Assembly: GCA_008330645.1 (NCBI GenBank)
Contig: VLTN01000042.1
Location: 124,001 to 188,000 of the forward strand
Origin: Cafeteria roenbergensis
Taxonomy: Eukaryota > Sar > Bigyra > Bicosoecida > Cafeteriaceae
Direction of reading: 5' to 3'
DNA: 64,000 nucleotides
A model generated the notes under the pieces. The model did no database searches, was not told the origin of the DNA, and saw only the letters and a program-made list of their open reading frames with translations. The stretch's first letter is position 1. Every line of letters starts with the position of its first letter. This document shows, one piece after another, positions 1 through 10,774 of the stretch. The position numbers were made by a program, and so were the translations under genes.

Positions 1-161
1 GCGCGCATTGGCACTTCAAGCGCCACCTGCCCCCTGGGGCAGTGCGGGCGCCCGAGGAGCATTCGCGCGAGCAGCTTGTCCACACCGACACGGAGATGGA
101 CGATGCGTCCGCCGGAGCGGCCGAGCCCGAAGCGGCGGAGGCCAGCGAGCAGCGGGCCTGA
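1..161 (+). CDS. C-terminal end of an unknown gene (5' truncated by window edge)
   Basis: The reading frame starting at base 3 is open from the window edge for 52 codons to a TGA at 159-161. It starts with a His/Lys/Arg-rich stretch and turns strongly acidic (many Glu, Asp and Ala) up to the stop, which looks like a real charged protein tail rather than random GC-rich frame. There is no recognisable domain. The other two frames over the same bases are Arg/Pro-rich, as expected of shadow frames. The next gene on the same strand begins 315 bp downstream. Confidence 0.4.
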   Translation, partial: AHWHFKRHLPPGAVRAPEEHSREQLVHTDTEMDDASAGAAEPEAAEASEQRA

Positions 162-476
162 GCGCTGGCTCCCACGGAAACACGGCGATTTTGCGGTCTT
201 GATTTGGCCCCAGACTCCTCCACAGCACCGGCCAGACCGCCATGCGCAGCCAGCTTTCCCGCCTACTTCCCTGTCCCGCTGCGGCTGTGTGAAGGGGCAG
301 ACGGTGCGGCGAGCAGCGCTCTGCAACGAATATAGGCAGCTCACTTCCGCAGCTATCTCGCGCGCAAGCCGGCCCATGCCACGTGCGAACACGCCCATTG
401 CATGAGAGTTTGAGTCGGCGCGGTGTTGCTCTGTGCCTTTCCGTGTAGTGGCGAGCGCAAAAGCTGAGAACAACTG
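162..476. other. Intergenic, 315 bp
   Basis: No convincing coding frame, RNA gene or repeat is seen. It presumably holds the 3' end of the truncated gene and the 5' leader of the gene at 477. Confidence 0.5.
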
Positions 477-2660
477 ATGCAGAGTTGCGACCGTCTTCAA
501 CTCAGCAAGCGACTCTGCCGATCTGCGCTATTCACACTCGCGCTGTACGCACCCTTGAACCTCAGGGCGCCATCCGGCGGGGCGCCAATTGGCGACCTGA
601 GAAGAATCGAGCGGCTAGTCGTCTCTGCGTCCCAAGACGCTTCGCCCAAGGCGCCGTTTCGGAGTGCAGTGGTGATGGCTTTGCAGGCCAAGGACTCGGG
701 GGCAATCGCACGTCCCAACGGGCCGCACGCTTCGAGGCACGACGCAACCGCCAGTTCGGGTCAGCCTATGAGTGTAGGTCGCGACCCAAGTGCTGCCTGT
801 GGCCCAGATGCCGACGAGGCAGCCGACCTTGCGGCGCAGCAACAAATGCTTGCTGAAGCCGCAGCGGCCTTCGCCGCGATGTCCTTCGGCGACGACGAGG
901 CAGGCGCATGGCAAACAGACACACGGCATGCATGGGGCCAGCCCGCCGGCGAGTGGTCCTCCGAGGAGGTGGAGGACGAGGACGAGGAGACGACGGCTGA
1001 AGCTGACGGCTGGGCAGCGGACATGCTCGGCCCTGGGAGAACGGCCGGAGAGCGAACGCGTGCATCCTACCACGCGCGTCTGGCTGATCACCTCGCCCGC
1101 ATAGCCGCCTCCCGCCGCTTTGGAATCGACACCGACCTCCTCTTCAGCTCCGCAGGCGAAGCTCGCGGTGGCAACCCAGCGGCTCTGCCAGCCCTCCCCT
1201 TGCAGGGGCCTTCGCGGCTCACAGGAGCAACGCCGTTCAGCGTGGAGCACGACGCCTCCCTCAGCGAGTCAGCAAGTCCCACTCGGCTCAGCGCTGCTGA
1301 GGCCGCTGGCGCAGCTGGCGCTGCTGGCGCTGCCCTCAGGCCGGCCTGGTGGAAGACGGACGCCTCCCCGGCCAAAGCAGCCGAGTCGAGCGATCGCATG
1401 GGACCACCAGCCGGCTCGGCGATGTGTCGAGCCGCAGCGCCCGCGGTGGCGCTGCCCGACATGCAGAAGGCAATCAGAGCGAGAGCGTCTCATCGCAACA
1501 GAGCGGTGACGTCAGCTGCAGGGCGGGTGAAAGCTGATGCTGAGGCGGCCTGGTCGTCGTCTCTGCGGCCAGGCGCGACAGCCGAGGCCGAAGCTCGCGG
1601 CGAGGGCTTGTCCAAAGACAAGGCAGCGAGCGAGGACGAGCGAGCTGCGCGACGCATGCAGAGGCAGGCGCGGGCAGCGATTCGGGGAGGCGAGACGGCG
1701 TGCTCTGACGACAGCTCATCGGGCCCAGAGTCGCCGCACGCGGGGGAGGCCGCGAGCGAAGCCGGACGCGAGGACGGACGCGAGGACGGACGCGACGCAG
1801 ACGCGAGATCGACGGCGCACGGACTGCAGAGGGCCGTGTCACCCCCACAGTTGCCGGAGATGGTCGATAGAATGGGTGTTCCCCGTTTGGACGTGATGGT
1901 TGACTCGACGCTGATGTTCGGGAGCCAGCAGCCGTGGGTGGACGAGGTGCCTGCCCCGTACGCCCGGCCTGGCCAGACCGGCCAGCCGCTCGCTGGCAAT
2001 GCAGAGGCTGCGACCGGTGTCTCGACGGAACCGTCTGCTGCCACAGGCTCGGCTTCTGGTCGAGCATCTCCTCAAGCCGCAGCTGGGGCTGTCGCTAGCG
2101 CCGGGCCTGCAGTACCCAGCGACGTTCCCGAGTGTCCAGACGCTGTCGCCGCCGCCACAGCTCTGCTCGATGCGATGGACCGTGGGATGGCCCGGGATCA
2201 GCAGGCAGGAGGTGTTGGCAGCTTTGGCTCTGCCGAAGGGGCTGCGGCTGGGCAATTGCCTGTGAGCCTGCGGGCCTCTACCGATCGGCAAGCAGCGTGG
2301 GTTGCGGACGATGACGCTGACCGCGCCGCGACTGCTGGCGGCCTGGCGTTCGACGCTGAGGCGCAGAGCAGCGACCTCGCGATATCGGACAATGAGGCAG
2401 CTGTGCCAGGCTCAACGGCTGCTGCTCTCCAAGCCGAGCATGACCCTGCTGGTCGGCTGGTTGAGCTGGAGCGGCTGCTAGACGAGTCGAGCAGCGCATC
2501 TCGCGGCCGCAGTCGCGAGGCCGTACAGCTGTGGGCGGCGGCTGCGGCGGTGGGAGCCGGCGGCGGCGCAACGCCAGAAGCAACGCTTGCAGCTGGGGAG
2601 ATGCAAGGGGCGGATGTTGCTAAGGCGGTTGCCGAGCTTCGGCGGTTGATGCGGCCCTGA
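477..2660 (+). CDS. Hypothetical low-complexity Ala/Ser/Glu-rich protein (727 aa)
   Basis: An uninterrupted ATG-started frame of 727 codons ends in TGA. The product is dominated by Ala, Ser, Gly, Asp and Glu, with an acidic patch near residues 160-172, alanine-rich runs, and short tandem Glu-Asp-Gly-Arg repeats near residues 430-440. The last 70 residues look partly helical (Leu/Glu-rich, then Ala-rich). The first 30 residues contain a weak hydrophobic stretch after basic residues that could be a poor signal peptide, so a later ATG near residue 67 is also possible. I recognise no catalytic or binding domain and propose no function. The length without a stop and the acidic composition favour this frame over the antisense ones. 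Confidence 0.5.
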   Translation: MQSCDRLQLSKRLCRSALFTLALYAPLNLRAPSGGAPIGDLRRIERLVVSASQDASPKAPFRSAVVMALQAKDSGAIARPNGPHASRHDATASSGQPMSVGRDPSAACGPDADEAADLAAQQQMLAEAAAAFAAMSFGDDEAGAWQTDTRHAWGQPAGEWSSEEVEDEDEETTAEADGWAADMLGPGRTAGERTRASYHARLADHLARIAASRRFGIDTDLLFSSAGEARGGNPAALPALPLQGPSRLTGATPFSVEHDASLSESASPTRLSAAEAAGAAGAAGAALRPAWWKTDASPAKAAESSDRMGPPAGSAMCRAAAPAVALPDMQKAIRARASHRNRAVTSAAGRVKADAEAAWSSSLRPGATAEAEARGEGLSKDKAASEDERAARRMQRQARAAIRGGETACSDDSSSGPESPHAGEAASEAGREDGREDGRDADARSTAHGLQRAVSPPQLPEMVDRMGVPRLDVMVDSTLMFGSQQPWVDEVPAPYARPGQTGQPLAGNAEAATGVSTEPSAATGSASGRASPQAAAGAVASAGPAVPSDVPECPDAVAAATALLDAMDRGMARDQQAGGVGSFGSAEGAAAGQLPVSLRASTDRQAAWVADDDADRAATAGGLAFDAEAQSSDLAISDNEAAVPGSTAAALQAEHDPAGRLVELERLLDESSSASRGRSREAVQLWAAAAAVGAGGGATPEATLAAGEMQGADVAKAVAELRRLMRP

Positions 2661-3205
2661 GGGCGAAGCTGAGCTGCTTTTACGGCCGAGTTGGCAGCCT
2701 CGCACAGTCGCCAGCACACTGGTCGCAATAGTGGGGCAGCGTGGTGGTGGGACCGTTCGCATGGCGCACCCGCATTTGCCTGGCCCGGGCCTGCCACAAA
2801 CCTGCAGCCCGCGTCGAGAGAATGGAGCAGCTCGAGCCCGCACGAGCATGTTGCTCACCCACGCGATGATACGCGTCAGCAGTCCACCCGTCGCACCCGG
2901 TCAAACGCCCCGTGTGCGAAATCCAGGAGGGCCGGGCAACGGAGCGCTGCGAGGGTGCGCCAGAGTGCTGCTGCAAGCAATGTGACTGCCGGTGACGGCT
3001 CGGTATCAGCACCTGTTGCCTTCCCCTCTCCCCTCCCCCGCCCATTTGGGATGCTTTCCCCCCAGTTCAAGCCCGGAAGCACGGTGCTTGGACGGCCTGC
3101 AGTTGGCGGGCTGCTGAGCGCGAGGTCCCGCACGGCTGCGTCTCGGCGTTTCAGGCGGCGTTTCGATTCGTGGCAAACGCCATTCAGCGTTGCACTCCTG
3201 CGGCC
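2661..3205. other. Intergenic, 545 bp
   Basis: I see no supported gene or repeat. It contains the likely leader and promoter of the HAP2 gene, including a C/T-rich stretch around 3020-3065. Confidence 0.4.
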
Positions 3206-5233
3206 ATGCAGCCGCCCAGTCGGGGAAGCTCCGCGGGCACACCAGAGTACGCTCTCCGTGGCGTGCCTCGCGAGCGTGGCACTCGTTCATCCCAGGATCG
3301 GCGGCGGCCAGCCACGGCGCCAAGGTCGCTGGCTCGCGTCGTGCTGCTGGCCGGCATGGGGCGGATAGTGGGCTCCTCCATTCTTGCTGCCGGCAGCATG
3401 GAGGCGTGCGTCGACGACGGGGACAAGCTCCGATGTGCCCAGCGTTTTGTCACAACTCTCACCGTGGAGAATGCGCAGAACCGAACCGAAAGCATCACGG
3501 CCTACCGCCTTCGAGACTTTTCTCAAGCGGACGGAACAAGGGTGGAGCTGGAAGACAGCCTCAGCGTCACGCTTGCGAAGTCAAGCATTGTGCTGCGCTA
3601 TCCGCTTCAGTACGAGCGAACTTATAATGCCGACCCGCGGGAACTGATTCTCGTGCGGGACGGGCAAGGGCGAGACTACAACTGGCTGACGAACCCCTGC
3701 AAGGACGGCACGGCGGCGGATGCAGCCTGCGGCTCGTACGTCGATCCAAGCACAGGCAAGGCCGTGCCCTACTCGCAGGGATTCTGCTGCCGGTGCGACT
3801 TTGGCGACTACCTGTCAGGCGGCCCCGTCGGGCTGAGCCGAGCCAATCTGCAGTGCTCGCTGCTGTCCACCGAACTGGCACAGTCGGCCCACTGCTTGCG
3901 ATGGGGGCCGCTTTGGTATCGTGCGTTCTCCCTCGGGCCACCCGTCGTCCATTTTGTGATCGAGGCTGAGATAAAGTTCTGCCCAGGACGGAGCGAGTGC
4001 AGGACTCGGACGTACTATCTCAGCCCGTCCTCAAACGGTCTGTGCGTCGTCCTGCCTGGCCTCGCCTCTGACGAGGACCACCCTTGCGACGTTCAGCTTT
4101 CGCTTGAAGGCGACTTGGCGTCATACGAAGGCGCAAAGAGCTTCGCGTCTAGCCTGCTCATGCGGCCACACTCGTGTGACGACTTTGCCGCCTGCGGGGC
4201 ACAAGTGACAGAGTCGCCCAGCCGCTGGCTCATGGTGCCCCGGAGCTACACAACGCAGGGGTCGCACTGCGACCGGATCGGTGTGAGCCACGAGGCCTTT
4301 GCGGGGCAGCCACAGCGGTGCGGCATGGACATCAACTCCTGCCTCAAGCAGCAGCTTTCGGACTTGTATGCGGCTGACGTGGAGGCAGAGGCGGCCGGCC
4401 GCAAACCGTCATACTTTGTGAGCTCGCACGGATACGGTGGCAGGTTCGCCGTGGACGATAGCGACCCAAGCAAGACCATGGCCCTGTTCGAGACAGCCCG
4501 CCTGCAACGCAGCCTTGTGGCCGTGCAGGTGTCTGCTGACCGCCTACGCTATACGGTGCTCGTGGCGCAAGCAGTCATCGTCAGCGCCGCCGTGGCACCG
4601 TTCGAGGCAAAATCGGGAGCCGGCGTGCTTCGCGTTCGGATCCAGTCCGTGGGGCGCGTGCAGGCCCAATTCTCGCTGTCTGTGAGCTGCTCAGCCTCGC
4701 TCCTCGCCCCAGTTCCATCTCGCGCGCTCTCGCTCGAGCCAGGGAGCGCGGGCGAGGCCGCCTTTCCCCTCGAGGCGGTGAGTTCGGCAGCGGGCAGCGG
4801 CACATGCACTGTTGTTGTGAGCGACTCGCTGCACAGGCAATGCGACAATGCCACCGTTTCGGTGTCGGTGACGGAGCTTGAGGAGGAGCGGGGCACGCAG
4901 GGGGGGGGGCTCGACGAGGATGCCCCGACCGAATCGCACGGTGCCGGGCCAGCCCCACTAGCCGACCAGCCGTGCGAGCAGAGGTGCAGTTGGACCGATG
5001 CGTGGTGCGCGGTCGTGGCGTGGTGCTGGCCGCGCCTTGTGGAGTACACGGCCGTCGCCGCAGCTGCCTGCGTGGGCCTGGCGGCACTCGTGAAGCACCC
5101 CGGACTGTTGGTCTGCGCTCCGTGTCGGAAGGCAAGCCGTGCCTCGCAGGCTGGCGGCCAAGGCGTGGAGAACCCAGCGTGGGCGCGCGGGCCAAGGCGC
5201 GACAAGCGACGCAAGCGAAGCTCGAGGCGTTAG
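3206..5233 (+). CDS. HAP2: HAP2/GCS1 gamete fusion protein
   Basis: HAP2/GCS1 is the class II fusogen that merges gamete membranes in many protists, algae and plants. The frame from ATG 3206 gives 675 residues; the frame stays open upstream only from a GTG at 3170. Visible in order: a basic N-terminus, a hydrophobic segment at about 44-63 (signal peptide), then a Cys-rich ectodomain. The family signature lies at about 190-250: QGFCCRCDFGDY, then a conserved Cys, AHCLRWGPLWYRAFSLGPP and a following Phe-x-Ile strand. A hydrophobic segment at about 611-629 is the transmembrane helix. It is followed by a Cys-containing and very basic cytosolic tail (RRDKRRKRSSRR), both typical of HAP2. Length is in the usual range and no intron is needed. 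The signature is specific, so the assignment is strong; expression in one mating type is inference from other organisms. Confidence 0.93.
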   Translation: MQPPSRGSSAGTPEYALRGVPRERGTRSSQDRRRPATAPRSLARVVLLAGMGRIVGSSILAAGSMEACVDDGDKLRCAQRFVTTLTVENAQNRTESITAYRLRDFSQADGTRVELEDSLSVTLAKSSIVLRYPLQYERTYNADPRELILVRDGQGRDYNWLTNPCKDGTAADAACGSYVDPSTGKAVPYSQGFCCRCDFGDYLSGGPVGLSRANLQCSLLSTELAQSAHCLRWGPLWYRAFSLGPPVVHFVIEAEIKFCPGRSECRTRTYYLSPSSNGLCVVLPGLASDEDHPCDVQLSLEGDLASYEGAKSFASSLLMRPHSCDDFAACGAQVTESPSRWLMVPRSYTTQGSHCDRIGVSHEAFAGQPQRCGMDINSCLKQQLSDLYAADVEAEAAGRKPSYFVSSHGYGGRFAVDDSDPSKTMALFETARLQRSLVAVQVSADRLRYTVLVAQAVIVSAAVAPFEAKSGAGVLRVRIQSVGRVQAQFSLSVSCSASLLAPVPSRALSLEPGSAGEAAFPLEAVSSAAGSGTCTVVVSDSLHRQCDNATVSVSVTELEEERGTQGGGLDEDAPTESHGAGPAPLADQPCEQRCSWTDAWCAVVAWCWPRLVEYTAVAAAACVGLAALVKHPGLLVCAPCRKASRASQAGGQGVENPAWARGPRRDKRRKRSSRR

Positions 5234-5475
5234 CCTGCGTGGCGGCTAAGCAGCAACGCTGTCCGAGGGAGTGGCTCCCCAGCTTGTGCGACTGCCTGCG
5301 TCCGGCATGCGCCCCTGTGCCCCGAACGCGCTTCGCCAAGAACACCTTTGGACGCGCGCAAATATCATGCAGAGCCGGCCTGCGCGCAGTTGCCAACCGA
5401 CGCCTGGCTCGGCCGAGGGATGGGAGCGGCGGCCCGGCGGGGCACTTGCCGCCGCTGCAAGGGGCTGCGGGCCCA

Positions 5476-8143
5476 ATGGCATCGACAAAGCCTTCCGGCG
5501 GGGGCACTCGCCGCAAGACTCGTGCCCGGCGCGCCGTCGACGAGGTCCCGGATGTGCCTGTGAGCCCGCTCGAGCCCTCCGCGGCTGGACACTGGCCTTG
5601 GCTGGGCTCGTTCCCCGCGCTCGCGGCCGGGTCCAGAGCGTGCATCATCCTGAGAGGACGAATCACGGCACCTCTTGCCCAGGCACCGGCATGCGTGTGG
5701 TGTGGGTCGAGCCTGGGGTGCCCAGCAAAGGCCTGGTCAACGGCACTGCAGCATTCAGCGAGCGGCTTGCGTTCCGCTTTAAGCCACCGTGAACGTCTTC
5801 CCCCCCCCTACCGCCTCTCCCCGTCGCGATGCTCGCAGCGCCAGGAATTCGTTCGGCCGGCCAATCAGGAGTCCCTGACACCCGCGCAGCTGGCCGAGGA
5901 CGTGCCGCGCAGTCTCATGGCCAAGGACCCCAACCTGCGCTCTAACATCGTCTGCTACTCCTTTGCCGACAACGCGTTCAAGCACATTCCCGGAGGTGGG
6001 GGCGATGACAGCGTGGTATTCCACTTCGTGATGGAGGGCTGCTTGCTGCACAAAGGTGAGGTTGCCACACCTGGTCGCGCTGCGGCGCATGGCGCCGGCA
6101 GCTTGCGCATCCTTGAGGCAGCCACGACTCCCAAGGCCGCGTCCTCTTGCGCGGCTGCCTCTCGTTGCGTTGCGGCGGAATCACCGTCGCCGCCCGCGCT
6201 GGCCGGTTCCCCCAGACCCGCCTTGCTGTCTCTGACCGGAGGTCGCTCCACCTTGCCCCGCAGACGGCGACGAGGCGGCCTCGCAGCTTGCCGCCGAAAA
6301 GAGCGTCCGGGAGGACCTGCGGGCCCGGCGCCGCGCGCTGGAGGCCCGCGCGCAGGAGGCGGGCAAGACGGTGGCCGAGGTGGAGGAGGAGGAGGGCGAC
6401 GCTGGAGGCCGCAACCAGTTCAACTTCTCGGAGCGCGCCGCGCAGACGTACGCGCCCCTCATGCGCGATCGCGGAATCAGCACTGCGCCTCCGGAGACGC
6501 TGGAGTTCGGCGCCACGGCCTCTCGCTGGGAAGCGTATGACTGCTACCGCGCCGAGTTCGAGCGGCTCAAGAGCGAGGAGGAGAGCGGTGGTCTTGCGCG
6601 GCCCGTGCTGCGCCCCGAGGAGCGGGGGGGCGAGGCCACGGTGCACTCCGCCGCATGCGGGTGGTCCCTGAAGCTGCTTGAGCGCATGGTGGTGCAGAAC
6701 GCGCAGGACGAGCTCTTCAGCGACTTCCGCTTCTGGGAGGACGAGAGCGACATGTACAAGCCGGGGGGTATGGGCACCCTGCTTCCCCTCTGGCGCTTCA
6801 GCGACGCCCGGGCGAAGCGCAAAATGGTCACGGCCGTGGACACTAACCCGCGCTACCCCGACCTGGTGGCCGTGTCGTACGGCAGCTACGACTTCATGCG
6901 GCAGGGCACTGGCGTGGTGGCCGTGTACAGCCTGAAGAACCCGGCCTTCCCCGAGTTCGTCTACACGATGGACTCTGGTGCGATGTGCCTGGCCTTCAGC
7001 CCTGCGCAGCCGTCGCTGCTGGCGGTGGGCTGCTACGATGGCACGGTGCGCGTGTACGACGTGCGCAAGGGGGAGGACCGGCCGCTGTACGCGTCGGACA
7101 TTCGGTCGGGCAAGCACACGGACCCCGTGTGGGGCGTGCGCTGGCAGTCGGACCCCATGGCCAAGGACGCCACGTTCGTCTCAATCTCCACTGACGGTCG
7201 CGTGGCATCCTGGGTGCTTTCCAAGAACGAGCTGCAAATGGAGACGCTGGTGTCTCTCAAGCTCGTGCAGAGTGCTGCGGGCGGGGGTGACGGCGCGGCA
7301 GGCAGCAGCCCCGCCGGGGCAGGTGCCGCCAGTGCGGCAGGGGCTGGGGGGGCAGGGGGGGCTGCTGCTGGAGGGGCTGCGGGCGCAGGAATGGTCGTGG
7401 CGGACGACGAGGGCACGCTGACTGGTCTGGCCGGTGGCTGCTGCTTCGACTTCAACCCCTTCGCGCCGCACCTCTTCCTCGTCGGGACGGAAGAGGGAAG
7501 GCTTCACAAGTGCTCAAAGGCCTACACGGGGCAGTACCTGGAGACGTACGAGGGCCATTCGATGGCCGTGTACGCTATCAAGTGGTCTCCCTTCCACGAG
7601 CGCGTCTTCCTGACCTGCTCCGCGGACTGGACCGTCAAGCTGTGGGACCACATGACGCCCCGCGCGGTGGCAGTGTTCGACCTCGAAACCGCCGTCGGGG
7701 ATGTCGCCTGGGCGCCCTACTCCTCCACCGTGTTCGCCGCCGTCGCGGCAAACGGCAAAGCCTATGTGTTTGACCTGGACGTGGACAAGCACGACGAGCG
7801 CTGCGTCCAGAAGATCGTCAAGAAGGCCAAGCTCACCCACGCGGCCTTCTCGGCAACGGACCCGATCCTCCTCGTTGGCGACAGCTCTGGCCACGTGAAC
7901 TCGCTCAAGCTCAGCCCCAACCTTCGCCGCATCACGGACATCCCGGTGCCCGAGGTGAAGAAGGGCGAAGCCGCGCCCCAGCCGCCCTCCAGGCTGGAAG
8001 TGGAGGTGGGGAAGTTGAACGCGGTCATGCTGGCGATGGACGTGCGCGCAGCTGTGCCCATCGACTCGGTGACAGGCAAGACCGTTGCGCCTGCCAAAGC
8101 AGGCGCTGGTGCTGGCGCAGGAGCAGCCGCCGCCGTGGCTTGA
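5476..8143 (+). CDS. DNAI1: Axonemal outer-arm dynein intermediate chain 1 (three exons)
   Basis: This is the WD-repeat intermediate chain (DNAI1, Chlamydomonas IC1/ODA9 type) that scaffolds outer dynein arms on ciliary doublets. Three exons join in frame: 5476-5559, 5839-6055 and 6264-8143. The introns are GT-AG, of 279 nt (phase 0, long C/T tract before the acceptor) and 208 nt (phase 1). The 726-residue product is close to animal DNAI1 length. Exon 2 carries the N-terminal motif RPANQESLTPAQL and NIVCYSF. Exon 3 carries the hallmark NQFNFSERAAQTY at about residue 150, then YGSYDF, SLKNPAFPEF, FLVGTEEG, CSADWTVKLWD and VGDVAWAPYSSTVFAAV, all matching the family WD region. A Gly/Ala-rich insert of about 40 residues (7269-7390) sits between WD repeats. 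The first exon is less certain than the other two. Confidence 0.93.
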
Positions 8144-9270
8144 CGAGATGCGGTGTGTGGAAGATGCATTGCCAGACTCGTCCCCGGCAGTGTTGCTGCG
8201 CGGTGTGCATTTGTGAAGCGCGCGTGGCTGCTGGGCGACCAACGCAGCTCGGCCTGCGGAGTTGCAGCCAAAGCACTTCTTCGCAGAAGCTTGCGAATGC
8301 GCGCGCGGACACACCGACACGCAGACAGACTGATTACGTGATGGGTCTGGCATGCCAAGTGCCCAAGAAACGAAAGCGCGCCGCACGCGGCAACTCGCCG
8401 CGGCCTGGTCGAAGATCGCCGGCTCGAAGCGCAGCAGGTGATTTTGGTTGATCAGTGCGGAAACTCACAACCAAACAGCAATTTGTTCTGAGTGTTCTCG
8501 GCCGCATGACCAGCCTGAACTCCGCCACGCACTCAGCGGCGAAGCTCCTCTCTTTGTCACTGCGAAAGCCTGGCCTGCTGGTGGTAGTGGTGCGTGGCGC
8601 GGCACGAGCTCCTGGCTGAATGTCCAGCGTGCGGATCGCCGCCCGCCCGCCCGCCACACGGGCTCCAACCTGTGCCACTCGTGATCGGAGGTGTCATTTC
8701 GCCGCAACGGGTGCACTGGCATGCCAACTGACCACTTTCCAGTGCTGCTGGTGATCCCGAGCGGGACTGAATGGAATCGGACCTGGGTCCGATGCGAAGA
8801 GTTTCGGCTTTGCCAGCCCAGTTTGATTTGCTTGCTCCCAGCCGCCTACAGGAAGAAAAGAAAAAAACCCTGGGGCCCAAGTCCCAGGGAGACGTGTCGT
8901 GTGCCATGGTGTTTGGCGGTGGCGTGCAGTGCTCATGCTCCTTCCATTGTGCCGAAAGTGATGGCGAAAAGGGCCGGGCGTGGACCCAAGTCAGAGCGAC
9001 AAATTGCACTGTTCTTGTCGAAAAACCGGGCCCCGAAAGTGCACCACAACCATGTGCCCGAAGGGACCATTCGGCACCAATGAGAGGGCGAGAGCAGCTT
9101 CCACAGCTAAACCTGTCTGCAACGCGTCGAAACCTCTTCTGCGTTGAAGCAGAGCTTCTTGAGCCGTGGCGCCAGGTTTCAGCCTTGCAGGATGATGCGC
9201 GCATGAGCGAGGGCAAAGGGCTCTCACTCGCGCTGAACGACCGCCTCTTGCCACCACCAAGCACAGCGTG
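8144..9270. other. Intergenic, 1.13 kb
   Basis: Several short frames exist on both strands, but none shows motifs, membrane segments or codon bias that I can support. It separates the dynein gene from a glycosyltransferase on the same strand. An A-rich patch occurs near 8852-8870. Confidence 0.4.
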
Positions 9271-10470
9271 ATGCAGGCGGCGGAGCAAGGCAGCGCCGGT
9301 CGGTTTGGTGCATCGCAAGCGCGGCGAGCAGCTGCTTCGCCTCACAGGCCGTCGAGCTCCGCTTGGTCTGTGGCGATCCTCTCTGTAATCGGCTTGGTCG
9401 CGGCAGGCATAGTTGTGGGCGGTGGGACTGCCGCATCAACAGGCTCGGTGCGCATCGGTGCCCCTCACGCTGCCGTTGCGCCTCGAGTGGCGGTGCAAGT
9501 GGCATCACCAAGCCCCGCGCCAGACCCTTCCCCCTCATCCACGCCAACACCAGCTGCCACCCCATCACCCACCCCACCAATCCAGCGGTCGCAAACTTCG
9601 TGTGTGGGCATCGGGCCGATGGCTGGAAACCAGGCTCGGTGCGCCATTGCGTACACCCTGTACGTGCCATACTCCAAGGCGCTCCCCAAAATGGACAGAT
9701 ACCTCACCGCGCTTCAGGCCCGTCGGGTGGAGGCAGTGCGCCATTTCCCCGGATGGGACGTCAGACTGTACCTCGACGGCCGCTTCACCAAGGGGATGGC
9801 CGACGTCATTCGCCAGCTCGGGTACACGGTGGTGCATTTGCCCCCGTCTGACAGGAGCCTACCCGAGTGGCACCACGTGTCCTCGCGTTTGCGCGTCATC
9901 GACGACCCGGGCGTGGACGTGTTCATGATGCGAGACCTGGACTCGGCGTTGTCACCGCGCGACGCCATTTCGGTCTGGGTCTGGCTCAGTTCTGGCGTGG
10001 AGTTTCATGCGATGCACGACCACCCCCATCACAAAGACGTGCTGATGGCTGGCATGTGGGGAGGGCGCTCAGAGGCGGCTCGGAGGCGCTTTGCTCCACG
10101 AGGCATTGACGCCTTCCTTGCGGAAGCCGCCGCGAATGTGGACCACCGCGGGAACGACCAACTGTTGCTGACCAAGGCGGTGTGGCCACATATCGAGGGC
10201 AACACCTTGCACATGGACATGCCGCAGACCTATTGCAAGTACGACGGGAAGCTTTGCGTGCCGTTCCCAATGGCTCCGCACTCCGGTCAAGTTATTGATG
10301 GCTTCGTGGGGGAGGTCGTCGCAAGCAAGGCGTTGATGCCACGCCCTGTGGATGTGGAGTGCAAGGCCTTGGCCGAAGGCTTGGACAAGACCGCTGTGTT
10401 TGAGGAGGCAGACTTGCAGCAGCAGTGGGTCAAGGATGCATGGCCGCGCATGCGCAGCTTTTGCAACTGA
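9271..10470 (+). CDS. Type II membrane glycosyltransferase-like protein (GT-A type)
   Basis: The ATG at 9271 gives 399 residues. A short basic cytosolic tail precedes a hydrophobic signal anchor at about 28-50, then a Pro/Ser/Thr-rich stem at about 75-110. The lumenal domain holds strand-helix segments typical of GT-A enzymes: YTLYVPYSK, a DxD-type metal motif in MRDLDSALSPRD (about residue 220) and a downstream HAMHDHPHHKDVLMAGMWGG. The combination of a RDLDS-type motif, a His-rich stretch and a GMWG motif occurs in a family of nucleotide-sugar transferases of algae and protists. I recall that family but cannot name its donor or acceptor. It probably acts in the Golgi on surface glycans. The frame also runs one codon upstream from a GTG, which I reject as the start. 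Confidence 0.72.
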   Translation: MQAAEQGSAGRFGASQARRAAASPHRPSSSAWSVAILSVIGLVAAGIVVGGGTAASTGSVRIGAPHAAVAPRVAVQVASPSPAPDPSPSSTPTPAATPSPTPPIQRSQTSCVGIGPMAGNQARCAIAYTLYVPYSKALPKMDRYLTALQARRVEAVRHFPGWDVRLYLDGRFTKGMADVIRQLGYTVVHLPPSDRSLPEWHHVSSRLRVIDDPGVDVFMMRDLDSALSPRDAISVWVWLSSGVEFHAMHDHPHHKDVLMAGMWGGRSEAARRRFAPRGIDAFLAEAAANVDHRGNDQLLLTKAVWPHIEGNTLHMDMPQTYCKYDGKLCVPFPMAPHSGQVIDGFVGEVVASKALMPRPVDVECKALAEGLDKTAVFEEADLQQQWVKDAWPRMRSFCN

Positions 10471-10774
10471 TCAACGAGGGCCAGGCAGCGTGGAAAAGCA
10501 GAGGCTCGCCCATCGCTGCGCAGCCAACAGGAGCGACATGGTTCACTCGCGCGGATTGCTCATGGGCGCATTTGTGCGCTTCATCGTTCTGCATGCTCGC
10601 GTTGCACGCAAGCAGGCTGCATTCGAATCACAGAAACCACGCAAGGGAGCTCCGAATTTGTCACCGACGCAGTTGCCTCAGCCATGCCGGTTTGCACCAC
10701 ACCAAGATGGAACGATCACGCCTCGCTTGACGGACGCTGTGCTCGCCCGGAGCAACGTGGGGGTACGTTGCATA
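10471..10774. other. Intergenic between convergent genes, 304 bp
   Basis: It lies between the tail of the plus-strand glycosyltransferase and the tail of the minus-strand EF-hand gene. No gene or repeat is seen; probably two 3' untranslated regions. Confidence 0.4.

Noticed and set aside
3170-3205. GTG at 3170 as the HAP2 start
   Set aside because: An in-frame ATG follows 36 bases later, and a GTG start is unlikely in nuclear eukaryotic genes; the same reasoning was applied to other GTG- or TTG-led frames.
4581-5666. Minus-strand frame of 361 codons over the HAP2 C-terminus
   Set aside because: Arg/Pro/Ala-rich antisense shadow with no motifs.
4972-6540. Plus-strand frame of 522 codons treated as one gene
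   Set aside because: It contains exons 1 and 2 of the dynein chain plus both introns read through; the spliced gene explains the conserved parts.
5978-7117. Minus-strand frame of 379 codons
   Set aside because: His/Val/Arg-rich antisense of the dynein intermediate chain.
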